Shown here one piece after another: positions 33,054 through 41,513 of a stretch of DNA of 64,000 bases. The DNA comes from Sphaerisporangium perillae. Its GTDB lineage: Bacteria > Actinomycetota > Actinomycetes > Streptosporangiales > Streptosporangiaceae. Each line of letters opens with the position of its first letter. Positions within the stretch are counted from its first letter, which is position 1. The notes beneath the pieces are model-generated. The model searched no databases. It saw only the letters and a list, made by a program, of their open reading frames with translations, and was not told the origin of the DNA. The stretch covers positions 124,001-188,000 of the forward strand of contig NZ_JALLPO010000015.1 in assembly GCF_023276435.1 (NCBI RefSeq), read 5' to 3'. The translations under genes and the position numbers were made by a program.

Positions 33054-34730
33054 TCAGACGGACACCGGGTAGAGCTCCCCCGCCCGCGCCGCGGACACCT
33101 GCCCGTCGAGCACGTCCGTCCGGACGGCGTCGGCGTCGCGCTCGGCGGGATCGCCGAATCCTCCGCCACCGCCGGTCATGCAGCGGATCACGTCACCGGC
33201 GGCCAGGCGCAAGCCGTTGCACTTGAGGATGCGCCGCTCGTCGGAACGGCCCGGGTTGATGATCACCTCCGGCGGCACCGCGTCGTGCCCGCCGAACAGA
33301 CCCCACGCGGGGGTGGAGGACCGCTCGAACCAGAGCGAGACCGTGCAGTCGTGCAGCACGGTGTACTCGCGGACCACGCCGTTGCCACCGCGGTAGCGGC
33401 CGGGGCCGCCGGAGTCGGGCCTGATCTCGTACCGGCTGACGCGGATCGGGTAACGGGTCTCGAACACCTCGATCGGCATGTCCTTGAGCGAGCCGTTCAC
33501 GCTGTTGATCAGCGCGGTCTCGCCGTCCGAGCCGTCCCAGGCGCCCCAGCCGCCGAGAGTGGCCTCCAGGCTGACGTAGTCGCGCCGGGTACGCGGATCG
33601 GTGCCGGCCAGCAGCACGATCATCGAGTCGCCGTGGCTGGCGCCCGCGACCTTGTCCGGCATCGCGGGAGCGAGCGCCTTGGCCACCATGTCGATGAGCA
33701 GCCCGAGGTGGGAGAAGTACCACTGGCAGGCGGCCGGGGCGACCGCGCCGAACACCGACCCCGCCCGCACCTGGACGGTCATCGGGCGGAAGGATCCGCC
33801 GTTGCCGGGAACGTCCGGGCTGACGAGCAGCTTGTACCCGACCCGGCAGGCCGACACCGTCTGGGAGGCGCCGCAGTTGATCGGCCCGGTCGTCTGGTCG
33901 GCCGACTCTGTGACGTCGAAGTCGATGTCCGAGCCGGAGACCGTGATCTTCAACTTGATCGGGACGCGGGTGGCGAGGTCGATGCCGTCGTTGTCCAGGC
34001 AACCCTCGGCGGTGTAGACGCCGTCCGGGATCGTCGCGATGACCTCCCGCTCCAGCGCCTCGGTCTGGGCGAAGATCTCGTCGCGGGCGGCGCGCAGCGT
34101 GTCGAGGCCGAAGCGCCGGACGATCTCCTCCAGGCGGGCCTGGCCCATCTTGATCGTGGCGATCATGGCGTGCATGTCGCCGCTGGTCTGGTAGGGGAAG
34201 CGCACGTTCGTGGCGATCGTGCTCATCACCCCGGGGACGTCGCGGCCGCCCTCGACCAGCTTCTGCGCGCCGAGCCGCAGGCCCTCCTGGAAGATGTTCA
34301 CCGAGTCCATGGACCCGCCGGGGTCCTTGGAGCCCACGTCGATCCAGTGCGCCCGGGTGGCGGTGAAGCCGACCAGTTCCTCGTCGACGAAGACCGGCCC
34401 GAAGATGGTCACGTCGTTGAGATGGGTGCCGCCGAGGTAGCTGTCGTTGAGTATCCAGACGTCGCCCGGCTGCCACGCCTCGCGGCCGAACTGCTCCTCG
34501 GTGGCCCTGGTGCAGATCTCCAGGTTCCCCAGGAAGATCGGCAGGCCGGCGGACTGGCCGAGCACCTGGTGCTGGTCGTCCAGCAGCGCGACGACGCAGT
34601 CGCCGCCCTCGTAGATGATCGGGGTGTAGGCCGATCGGATGAGGGTGGCGTTCATGTCGTCGGCGGCCGCGGCGAGCGCGTTGCGGATGATCTCCACCAC
34701 GACCGGGTCGACGGTCCTGTCTTCGGTCAC
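33054..34730 (-). CDS. hyuB: Hydantoinase/oxoprolinase subunit B (second copy)
   Basis: A 558-residue HyuB from GTG 34730, just after AGGAGG. It opens with VDPVVVEIIRNALAAAADDMNA and has the family segments LNDSYLGGTHLNDV, DSGGPGRYRGGNGVVREY and MTGGGGGFGDPAERD. It differs widely from the first HyuB, so it is a separately acquired or ancient paralogue with its own HyuA 23 bases upstream. Substrate unknown. Confidence 0.93.
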   Translation of the reverse strand: MTEDRTVDPVVVEIIRNALAAAADDMNATLIRSAYTPIIYEGGDCVVALLDDQHQVLGQSAGLPIFLGNLEICTRATEEQFGREAWQPGDVWILNDSYLGGTHLNDVTIFGPVFVDEELVGFTATRAHWIDVGSKDPGGSMDSVNIFQEGLRLGAQKLVEGGRDVPGVMSTIATNVRFPYQTSGDMHAMIATIKMGQARLEEIVRRFGLDTLRAARDEIFAQTEALEREVIATIPDGVYTAEGCLDNDGIDLATRVPIKLKITVSGSDIDFDVTESADQTTGPINCGASQTVSACRVGYKLLVSPDVPGNGGSFRPMTVQVRAGSVFGAVAPAACQWYFSHLGLLIDMVAKALAPAMPDKVAGASHGDSMIVLLAGTDPRTRRDYVSLEATLGGWGAWDGSDGETALINSVNGSLKDMPIEVFETRYPIRVSRYEIRPDSGGPGRYRGGNGVVREYTVLHDCTVSLWFERSSTPAWGLFGGHDAVPPEVIINPGRSDERRILKCNGLRLAAGDVIRCMTGGGGGFGDPAERDADAVRTDVLDGQVSAARAGELYPVSV

Positions 34731-34753
34731 GACTCCTCCTGTCACAGCGTTGC

Positions 34754-36823
34754 TCACAGCGTCACGTCCGCATCCGGTCCGGTGCCCGCTCCGGCGCGGA
34801 CGACCAGGGAGCCGATGGGGTCGACCGACACCGAGAATCCGGGTGGCACCACGGTGGTGGCGGTGCCCTCCACGATGATCGCCGGGCCCTCGAACTGGTG
34901 CCCGGCCGCGAGGTCCTCGCGGCGGATCAGCGGCGTGGAGTGGGTCTCGCCGTCGAACACGACGTCGCGCAGGCGGTGCGGGAACGTCGCGTCCGCCGCG
35001 CGCTCCACCCGCTCGGCGGCGCCCCGGCCGAGGTCGCCGAAGGCGGTGGTGCGCAGCGTGACGAACTCGATCGGCGCGCCGAGGTTCGCGTGGCCGTACC
35101 GGGTCTCGTGCTGCTGCCCGAACCGCTTGGCGATGATCTCCACGAAGTCGTCCCTCGCGGGCTCGTCCGCGTCCAGGAGCGGCACGGTGAGCGTGTACTC
35201 CTGGGCGGCGTACCGGATGTCCACCGCGTACTCCACCCGGCGGTTCGCCTCGGGCACCCCCTCCTCGGCCAGGGAGGTCAGGGCGGCCTCGGCCATCGCG
35301 CCGAGCTTGGCCGCCATGTCGGCGGTGTCCAGGTCGGCGTCGAGGAAGAAGTAGGTGTCGGAGAAGTCCTTGCGGATGTCGGTCTGCAGCATCCCCCACG
35401 CGGAGAACGCGCCGGGGAAGCGCGGCACCACGACCTCGCCGATGCCGAGTTCCCTGGCCAGGAACACCGCGTGCATCGGACCCGCGCCGCCGAAGGCCAC
35501 CAGCGTGAAGTCACGCGGCTCGATGCCCCGCGAGACGGTGATGGTCCTGATCGCCTGCGCCATCTTGGCGTTGGCCACGTCGCAGACGCCCTCGGCCATC
35601 GCCACGGTGTCCAGGCCCAGTCCCTGCGCCAGTCCCTCAAGCGCCGTCCGCGCCGCGCCGGTGTCCAGCTCCAGCGAACCGCCGGCGAACCACTCCGGGT
35701 CGATGCGGCCCAGCAGCAGGTTGGCGTCCGTCACGGTCGGCTCGGTACCGCCGCGCCCGTAACAGGCGGGCCCAGGGGTCGCGCCCGCCGAGCGGGGGCC
35801 CACCCGCAGGCCGCCGGCCTCCAGCCAGGCGACCGAGCCGCCGCCGGCCCCGATGGTGTGGATGTTCACGACGCTCATCAGCATCGGCAGGCCGTCGATC
35901 TTGGCCTCCGGCGAGATGTCCGGCTGCCCGTCCACGACCAGCGACACGTCGAAGGACGTGCCGCCCATGTCGACGCAGATGAGGTTCGGCCGGCCGATCG
36001 CCTTGGCCAGCTCGACCCCGCCCATCGTGCCGCCGACCGGACCGGACAGCAGCGTCTGCAACGGGCGGCGGCGGGCCGACTCGGCGGTGAGGATTCCTCC
36101 GGACGACTGCATCACGTGCAGCGGCACGGCGAGCCCCCGCTCCGTCAGGTTCCGCTCCAGTCGCTCCAGGTACCGCCGCACCACCGGCCCGGTATAGGCC
36201 TCGACGACCGCCGAGGAGGTGCGCTCGTACTCCCGCCACTCCTTCGCGGCCTCGTGCGACAGCGAGATCGTCAGCTCCTCGCCGAGCTCCTCGGCCAGGA
36301 TCTCCCGGGTGCGCAGCTCGTGCGCGGGGTCCAGGTAGCTGAAAAGGTAGGACACCGCGATCGCGCCGAACCCGCCGTCACGGTAGCGCCGCGCGGCCTG
36401 CCGCACGGCCTGCTCGTCCAGCGGCTCCAGTTCGGTACCGGCGGCGTCGAACCGGCCGCCGACCTCGACGATGTCGCGCAGCGGCACCAGCGGAGCCGGC
36501 TTGCGGAAGTGCAGGTCGTACAGCTTCGTACGCGGCCCGCGGGCGATGTGGTAGGTGTCCTTGGCCCCCTTGGAGGACAGCAGCAGCACCTTCACGCCGC
36601 GCCGTTCCAGGAAGGCGTTCAGCCCCTGTGTGGTGCCGTGCACCGTGAACGAGATATCACCTGGAGAGTCCACCAGGGACTCAAGCGCTGTCAGCACTCC
36701 CTCGGTCAGATCCTCCGGCGTCGTGGACGACTTGCCCACCTGGTAACGGCCGGTGGCTTCGTCGTAGCCGATGACGTCGGTGAATGTGCCGCCGATGTCC
36801 ATGGAGACCCGGAAACGGCTCAT
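34754..36823 (-). CDS. hyuA: Hydantoinase/oxoprolinase subunit A (second copy)
   Basis: A 689-residue HyuA from ATG 36823 with GAGGAG upstream. The phosphate motifs SMDIGGTFTDVIG and CVDMGGTSFDVSL are both intact, as are FTVHGTTQGLNAFL, NIHTIGAGGGSVAWLEAGG and LVAFGGAGPMHAVFLARELG. It forms an operon with the second HyuB and is divergent from the M17 aminopeptidase gene. The 189-base gap to that gene must hold both promoters. Confidence 0.94.
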   Translation of the reverse strand: MSRFRVSMDIGGTFTDVIGYDEATGRYQVGKSSTTPEDLTEGVLTALESLVDSPGDISFTVHGTTQGLNAFLERRGVKVLLLSSKGAKDTYHIARGPRTKLYDLHFRKPAPLVPLRDIVEVGGRFDAAGTELEPLDEQAVRQAARRYRDGGFGAIAVSYLFSYLDPAHELRTREILAEELGEELTISLSHEAAKEWREYERTSSAVVEAYTGPVVRRYLERLERNLTERGLAVPLHVMQSSGGILTAESARRRPLQTLLSGPVGGTMGGVELAKAIGRPNLICVDMGGTSFDVSLVVDGQPDISPEAKIDGLPMLMSVVNIHTIGAGGGSVAWLEAGGLRVGPRSAGATPGPACYGRGGTEPTVTDANLLLGRIDPEWFAGGSLELDTGAARTALEGLAQGLGLDTVAMAEGVCDVANAKMAQAIRTITVSRGIEPRDFTLVAFGGAGPMHAVFLARELGIGEVVVPRFPGAFSAWGMLQTDIRKDFSDTYFFLDADLDTADMAAKLGAMAEAALTSLAEEGVPEANRRVEYAVDIRYAAQEYTLTVPLLDADEPARDDFVEIIAKRFGQQHETRYGHANLGAPIEFVTLRTTAFGDLGRGAAERVERAADATFPHRLRDVVFDGETHSTPLIRREDLAAGHQFEGPAIIVEGTATTVVPPGFSVSVDPIGSLVVRAGAGTGPDADVTL

Positions 36824-36966
36824 CAACGAGCTCCTCTCTGCAAGGCGTAGCGGCGAAGGTAACCCGGCCGGGACCGCCCCCGATGTGCACGGCGACCAGC
36901 CCATCGCCGGATCACCGTGCCGGATGCCCTGCCGGCGCCCGGCCGCCGGCGGAAGACTTGGCGCCA

Positions 36967-37005
36967 CGCCGGGACGGGGAGAGTGCCGCGCCGGGACGGG
37001 GAGAG
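36967..37005 (+). repeat. 17-bp direct repeat containing the Shine-Dalgarno of the M17 gene
   Basis: CGCCGGGACGGGGAGAG occurs at 36967-36983 and again at 36989-37005, 22 bases apart. The second copy supplies the GAGAGG ribosome-binding sequence for ATG 37013. Confidence 0.8.
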
Positions 37006-37012
37006 GAAGGCG

Positions 37013-38785
37013 ATGGACGTCGCGATGGGTGGCGGCCGAAAAGACGCACCGGAAGTGAGAGGGGTCTTCACCGAGGAGGTGGAGAGCCTCCGCCTGGCAG
37101 GCCTGCTGCGCTGGGAGGGGTTCACCGCCGAGCCGGGCTCCACCACGCCGGCCGAGGACAAAGGCCCCGTCCTGCTCGCCGGCCTCGGGCCACGCGCGGA
37201 GTCCGACCCCGAACGGCTGCGCGCCGCCGCGTCCGCCGCGGCGGCCCTGGTACCCGGCGACACCGTGCGGGTCGACCTGGCGTCTCGGACCGCCGACCGG
37301 CTCGGCGCCGCCGAATCCGTCCGCGCGGTCGTGGCGGGCCTGGCCCTGACCGCCCGGAGCGCCCTCACCGTGACCCTCACCGGCCTGACGGCGGACCGAA
37401 CCCCCGCCGACCCCGGAGAGCACACCACCACCGGACCGGCCGGACCCGAGACCGATGCCATCACCATCCAGGTGTCAGGACCCGAGACCGATGCCATCAC
37501 CATCCAGGGGTCAGGACCCGAGACCGATGCCATCACCATCCAGGGGTCAGGACCCGAGACCGATGCCATCACCATCCAGGGGTCAGGACCCGAGAGCGAC
37601 ACCGCCGCCACCGGACCGGCCGCGCCTTACAGCGACGCCGTCACCGCCGGGCTTCTGGACGCCGAAGCCCTGGCGCTCGCGCGGGAGCTGGTAAACCGGC
37701 CGCCGAGCGAGCTCGTCCCGGACGACCTGGCGTCGATCGCGCGGGACGTCGCCACCCGGGAAGGGCTCGCCGTGCGGATCCTGGACGAGCGGGACCTGCA
37801 CGAGCTGGGGATGGGAGCCCTGCTGGGCATGGGCGCCGGGTCTCCGCACCCGCCGCGGCTGGTGGACCTGCGCTACGAGCCGCCGGACGCCCGATGCTCC
37901 ATCACGCTCGTGGGCAAGGGCATCACGTTCGACTCCGGCGGCCTGTCCCTGAAGTCGCCGGCGGCCATGATGGGCATGCGGTCCGACATGGCGGGCGCGG
38001 CGGTCGTCCTCGCCGTCATGTCGGTACTGGCCAGGCGAGGGCTCCCGGTCGCGGTCCGCGGCCTGCTGCCGCTCGCCGAGAACATGATCGGCCCGAACGC
38101 CGTGCGCCCCGGGGACGTGCTGCGCGCCTGTGACGGCCGGCGGATCCAGGTGCTGGACACCGACTTCGAAGGCCGGGTGACGCTGGCCGACGCGCTCGCC
38201 CTGGCCGCGCGGGAACGCCCGGACGCCATCGTCGACGTCGCCACGCTGACCTACCAGATCGTGACGGCGCTCGGCCCGGAGATCGGCGGGGTGCTCGGCC
38301 GCGACCGAGGGCTCACCCGGCAGGTGCTCCAGGCGGGCGCCCTCGCCGGCGAACCGCTGTGGGCGCTGCCCTGGGCGCGTCGCTACCGGGGTCAGATCAC
38401 CTCAAGCTATGCCGAGGTCCGCAACTTTCCCGAAGCCGACACCGGCCGCGCCATCACGGCGGCCCTGCTGCTCGGCGAGTTCGTCCCCGAGGACATCCCG
38501 TTCGCCCATCTGGACATCAGCGGACCGGCCTGGCGCGGCCCCGCCTCCGGCCACGGCGCCACCGGCTTCGGAGTGCTCACCCTCACCCGCCTGCTGGAGT
38601 CCGCCGCCACCCGGGAAGTCGATCCCGACACCCCCCTGGAGGCCGACGGCGCCCGGGGACTGGAACCCGACACGACCCTGCAGCCCGACAGCACCCGGGG
38701 CCTGGAACCCGGCACGGCGGCGAGCGCGCGCCGGCGGCACGGGCACCCGGCCGGGGACGCGGCCATCCCGCCGGACCGCACGTGA
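37013..38785 (+). CDS. M17 leucyl aminopeptidase-family protein with internal repeat
   Basis: A 590-residue M17 metallopeptidase from ATG 37013. The C-terminal catalytic domain (about 215-525) shows VGKGITFDSGGLSLK (Lys and Asp), GMRSDMAGAA (Asp) and VLDTDFEGRVTLADAL (Asp, Glu and the catalytic Arg), all ligands in place. The N-terminal domain is interrupted near residues 143-196 by four 12-residue copies of GPETDAITIQGS. The tail after about 525 is a low-complexity Glu/Asp/Pro stretch. It overlaps the next gene by GTGA. Hydrolysis of small N-terminal peptides, or of dipeptides from HyuAB ring opening, would fit. Confidence 0.9.
   Translation: MDVAMGGGRKDAPEVRGVFTEEVESLRLAGLLRWEGFTAEPGSTTPAEDKGPVLLAGLGPRAESDPERLRAAASAAAALVPGDTVRVDLASRTADRLGAAESVRAVVAGLALTARSALTVTLTGLTADRTPADPGEHTTTGPAGPETDAITIQVSGPETDAITIQGSGPETDAITIQGSGPETDAITIQGSGPESDTAATGPAAPYSDAVTAGLLDAEALALARELVNRPPSELVPDDLASIARDVATREGLAVRILDERDLHELGMGALLGMGAGSPHPPRLVDLRYEPPDARCSITLVGKGITFDSGGLSLKSPAAMMGMRSDMAGAAVVLAVMSVLARRGLPVAVRGLLPLAENMIGPNAVRPGDVLRACDGRRIQVLDTDFEGRVTLADALALAARERPDAIVDVATLTYQIVTALGPEIGGVLGRDRGLTRQVLQAGALAGEPLWALPWARRYRGQITSSYAEVRNFPEADTGRAITAALLLGEFVPEDIPFAHLDISGPAWRGPASGHGATGFGVLTLTRLLESAATREVDPDTPLEADGARGLEPDTTLQPDSTRGLEPGTAASARRRHGHPAGDAAIPPDRT
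37442..37600 (+). repeat. 36-bp coding tandem repeat in the M17 gene
   Basis: Four in-frame copies at 37442-37477, 37478-37513, 37514-37549 and 37550-37585, nearly identical in DNA (one base differs in the first), then a 15-base partial copy. Each encodes GPETDAITIQGS or its V variant. Near-identity suggests recent expansion. Confidence 0.97.
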
Positions 38786-39954
38786 CCGTCCCCCAGTACG
38801 CGACCGTCCCGCCGTACATCACCGGTGAGCAGATGCGGCGCGTCCTGCCGATGGAGCACGCGGTGATGGCGCTGGAACAGGCCTTCCGCGCCCATGCCGG
38901 TGCGGCCGACCCGCCGCACACTACGATCGCGTGGCGGCACGGCGAGCTGCTGGTGACACCGAGCGAGCACGGCGAATGGGCAGGCGCCAAACTGGCCACC
39001 GTCACCCGCGGCCACCGCGGCGACCCCCCTGACCGGGACGACCGCAGCGCCTCCGGCGACTCCGGCACCCGCAAGCCTCGCGACTCTTCGCATCCCGGCG
39101 CTCCCGTCCATCCGTTGGACCCCAGCGCCCCCTCCTTGGACCCCAACGCTCCCCGAGACGCCGGCGACGTCGACGACGTCGACGACCCCGCGGGCTCGGT
39201 GGGCCGGATCAACGGCACCTACGTGCTGTTCGACGCGACGGCCCTGATCCCGCGGCTGCTGGTGGACGCGGCCGAGCTGACGGCGCTGCGGAGCGCCGCG
39301 GTCAGCGCGCTCGCCACCCGCTATCTGGCGCACACCGACGCGCGGACCCTGGTGGTGTTCGGCACGGGGCCGCAGGCCCGGGCGCACGTGCGGGCGATGC
39401 TCGGCGTCCGGCAGCTGGCCGAGGTGCGCGTCGTGTCCCGCGCCCCCGCGCGAGCCGCCGCGCTGGCCGCCGAACTCACCGTGGAGCACGGGTTACCGGT
39501 CATCCCCGGTACCGCCGCCGACGTGGCGAGGGCCGACATCGTCTGCACCTGCACCGACTCCTCCACCCCGCTGTTCGACGGCAGGCTCCTCGCCGACACG
39601 GCCCACGTGAACGCCGTCGGCGGCCACCGCCTCGCGTCCCACGAGCTCGACGACGCGACCGTACAGCGGGCGTTCGTCGTGGTCGAACGGTCCGGCCCGT
39701 CCCACCGCGCGGCCGAAGACCGCCGCGACACCCGGGTCCGCCGCGATACCCCGGTCCACCTCGAGGCCGGCGACCTGAGCACAGCGCTCGAATCGGACAT
39801 CACACACGATTTCCGCTCTGACGCCGATCTGCGCCGCATCGTCACCGAACCATGGACCCGCCCGCACCGCCCGACGCTCTTCAGATCCATCGGCCTTCCC
39901 ATGGAAGACCTCACCGTCGCCGCGGAGATCGCCACGAGGGTACTGACGCCATGA
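38782..39954 (+). CDS. Ornithine cyclodeaminase/mu-crystallin-family protein with a low-complexity insert
   Basis: A 390-residue protein from GTG 38782, coupled to the M17 gene by GTGA. The NAD-binding Rossmann motif is VVFGTGPQARAHVRAM near residue 190, followed by VRVVSRAPARAAALA and DIVCTCTDSSTPLF, all typical of OCD/mu-crystallin. Between KLATVTRG and GRINGTYVLFD, about residues 77-141, there is an insertion of 60-plus residues rich in Asp, Pro and Ser that I do not know from the family. Reduction of a cyclic imine or deamination of an amino acid is plausible for this locus. Confidence 0.87.
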   Translation: MTVPQYATVPPYITGEQMRRVLPMEHAVMALEQAFRAHAGAADPPHTTIAWRHGELLVTPSEHGEWAGAKLATVTRGHRGDPPDRDDRSASGDSGTRKPRDSSHPGAPVHPLDPSAPSLDPNAPRDAGDVDDVDDPAGSVGRINGTYVLFDATALIPRLLVDAAELTALRSAAVSALATRYLAHTDARTLVVFGTGPQARAHVRAMLGVRQLAEVRVVSRAPARAAALAAELTVEHGLPVIPGTAADVARADIVCTCTDSSTPLFDGRLLADTAHVNAVGGHRLASHELDDATVQRAFVVVERSGPSHRAAEDRRDTRVRRDTPVHLEAGDLSTALESDITHDFRSDADLRRIVTEPWTRPHRPTLFRSIGLPMEDLTVAAEIATRVLTP

Positions 39955-40209
39955 CCTGACCAGACCCGGCCGGTCGTGCTCACTGCCAACGGACGCAACC
40001 CGTACTGGGCGCAGTTCATGTCCGAAGAGCAAATGCGCGCGGCACACGCCGGCATCCACGCCATGCACGTCGCCATGGCGGCGTCCGTCCCCCAGGGAGA
40101 ACACCGGGAACTAGAGGGCGCCTCCCACCAATACCTGCACGTGGAGCAGCCCGACGCCATCGTCCACGCGATCCGCGACCTCCTCGCCAAGGCCGCCAAG
40201 CAGCAGTAG
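39955..40209 (+). pseudogene. C-terminal fragment of an alpha/beta hydrolase
   Basis: In the same frame as, and directly after, the preceding stop, an open stretch reads TRPVVLTANGRNPYWAQF and ends in GASHQYLHVEQPDAIVHAI, the last strand, catalytic His and final helix of an alpha/beta hydrolase. The nucleophile and acid part (about 200 residues) is absent. A GTG at 39976 could initiate it, but 77 residues would not fold as an active enzyme, so it is a remnant. Confidence 0.75.
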
Positions 40210-40234
40210 GAGCCCCACGGTTCCAACAACGAGG

Positions 40235-40504
40235 TCAGTTCGGGCAGACCAACTCGACCAGGTCCGAGGCAATGGCCGGGAACTTTGGATCGGCAGTGAG
40301 CAGCACATCGGCTCCGGCCTCCCGCGCGGTCGCGACGATGAGCGCGTCCGGCATGCGAACGGTCAGGTCCTCGGCTCTGATCTGGGCCGCGGTCTCGGCC
40401 GTTCCCTCGTCCACCGCGATGACGTGATCGATCGCGGCGGCGCGGAACTCCGCGAGCGCCTTCTCGGCTTCCAAGCCATCCGCGGGACGGCCACCCGGCG
40501 GCTT
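40235..40504 (-). pseudogene. C-terminal half of a PIN-domain (VapC-like) toxin
   Basis: On the minus strand the frame reads GLEAEKALAEFRAAAIDHVIAV and MPDALIVATAREAGADVLLTAD, with PDALI and LLTADP matching the second half of a PIN nuclease (the Asp of PDAL and TAD are metal ligands). The N-terminal half with the first Asp is missing: upstream the frame runs into the zinc-ribbon gene. No antitoxin is next to it. Confidence 0.75.
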
Positions 40505-40505
40505 G

Positions 40506-40766
40506 TCAGGGGTGGGATTTGCGGTAGCTGTCGTACAGGGCGGCGAGGTTGTCGGTGTAGAGCTCCGTGTAGCCGCAGGCCGCGCAGATCCAGGCGCGTA
40601 CCGTCCCCGACGAGGACCCCCGCTTCCAGATGAAGCCGTGGTCCGGCGGTTCTGGCTCGTCGATGTGGACGCGCAACGGAACCGCACCGTTCGACCCGCG
40701 GTCGCGCACCTCCACGCCGGCCATGACATAGGCCGAACCGCACTTCACACAGAGATCGTTTCTCAC
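40506..40766 (-). CDS. Small zinc-ribbon protein
   Basis: An 86-residue protein from GTG 40766 with GGGAAG upstream. Two CxxC knuckles, CVKC near the N terminus and CAAC near residue 60, are 50-odd residues apart and would form a zinc ribbon; the segment between is charged (VRDRGSNGAVPLRVHIDEPEP). No known function is recognisable. It is divergent from the ArsR gene. Confidence 0.65.
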   Translation of the reverse strand: MRNDLCVKCGSAYVMAGVEVRDRGSNGAVPLRVHIDEPEPPDHGFIWKRGSSSGTVRAWICAACGYTELYTDNLAALYDSYRKSHP

Positions 40767-40882
40767 GGTCTTCCCGTTCCGAATCCAAGGCCGACATGAC
40801 CGGGGCCGACTAGCGGTCAATCGTCCCATGAGCGATGACCCCACGGGGAACCTGCGACCGGTACGGCCGGAGCACAGAAAGC

Positions 40883-40924
40883 CAAAGCATACTTTGACAT
40901 TTTCCAATGCCAAAGTATGCTTTG
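40883..40924. promoter_or_regulatory. Operator and promoter of the ArsR-MBL operon
   Basis: CAAAGCATACTTTG at 40883-40896 and CAAAGTATGCTTTG at 40911-40924 are exact reverse complements of each other, and each is itself a near palindrome. The first covers the -35 TTGACA (40894-40899), the second the -10 TATGCT (40916-40921); the spacer is 16 bases. Transcription should start at about 40928-40930, on the ATG, giving a leaderless mRNA. This is a textbook layout for autorepression. Confidence 0.9.
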
Positions 40925-40928
40925 GGAT

Positions 40929-41513
40929 ATGGAGATCAGCGACCCGAAGGTGATCAGGGCTCTGGCTCATCCGCTCCGCCTCGACCTGCTGGAGCTGCTG
41001 GCCGCGATCAGCCCGGCGACGGCCGCCCGCTGCGGGCGCATCCTCGGGATCCCCCAGGCGAACTGCTCCTTCCACCTCCGCCAGCTCGCCAAGTACGGGT
41101 TCGTGGAGGACGCCGGGCCGGGACGCGACCGGCGCGAGCGGCAGTGGCGGGTACCCGATCCGCGGCCGACACTGCGCATCGCGGGCAGCGACGCGGTGGT
41201 CAGAAGGCAACTCGAACGGGTCGTGGTCGAGCGGGAGGCACAAGCGATCCTCGACTACGCGGAGCGCCAGGACGACGAGAGCTCCGCATGGCGCCACAAG
41301 GCGGGCATCGTGACCGCGATAGCCGTCGTGTCCGCCGACGATGTCGCCGAAATCAGGGACAAGTGGAAGGCGCTCCTCGAGCCTTACCTCGCCAGGACCG
41401 AGGCCGGCGGCCAGCAGCTCCGACCCGGACAGCGCCATGTCCGGTACTTCATGGCGGCGACGCCGACACCAGACCTCGACTCGGGGGACAACGAGAATGA
41501 ATCCGATGACTGA
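40929..41513 (+). CDS. ArsR-type winged-helix regulator
   Basis: A 194-residue regulator. ATG 40929 is chosen because the earlier in-frame ATG 40917 lies inside the -10/operator and the predicted transcript begins at 40929. The N-terminal winged helix has IRALAHPLRLDLLELLA and a recognition helix in PQANCSFHLRQLAKYGFVED. The C-terminal half (about 95-194) is helical and similar to ArsR-like transporters' regulators with a ligand pocket. It likely represses its own operon with the downstream MBL hydrolase through the two CAAAG-N4-CTTTG sites. Confidence 0.9.
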   Translation: MEISDPKVIRALAHPLRLDLLELLAAISPATAARCGRILGIPQANCSFHLRQLAKYGFVEDAGPGRDRRERQWRVPDPRPTLRIAGSDAVVRRQLERVVVEREAQAILDYAERQDDESSAWRHKAGIVTAIAVVSADDVAEIRDKWKALLEPYLARTEAGGQQLRPGQRHVRYFMAATPTPDLDSGDNENESDD

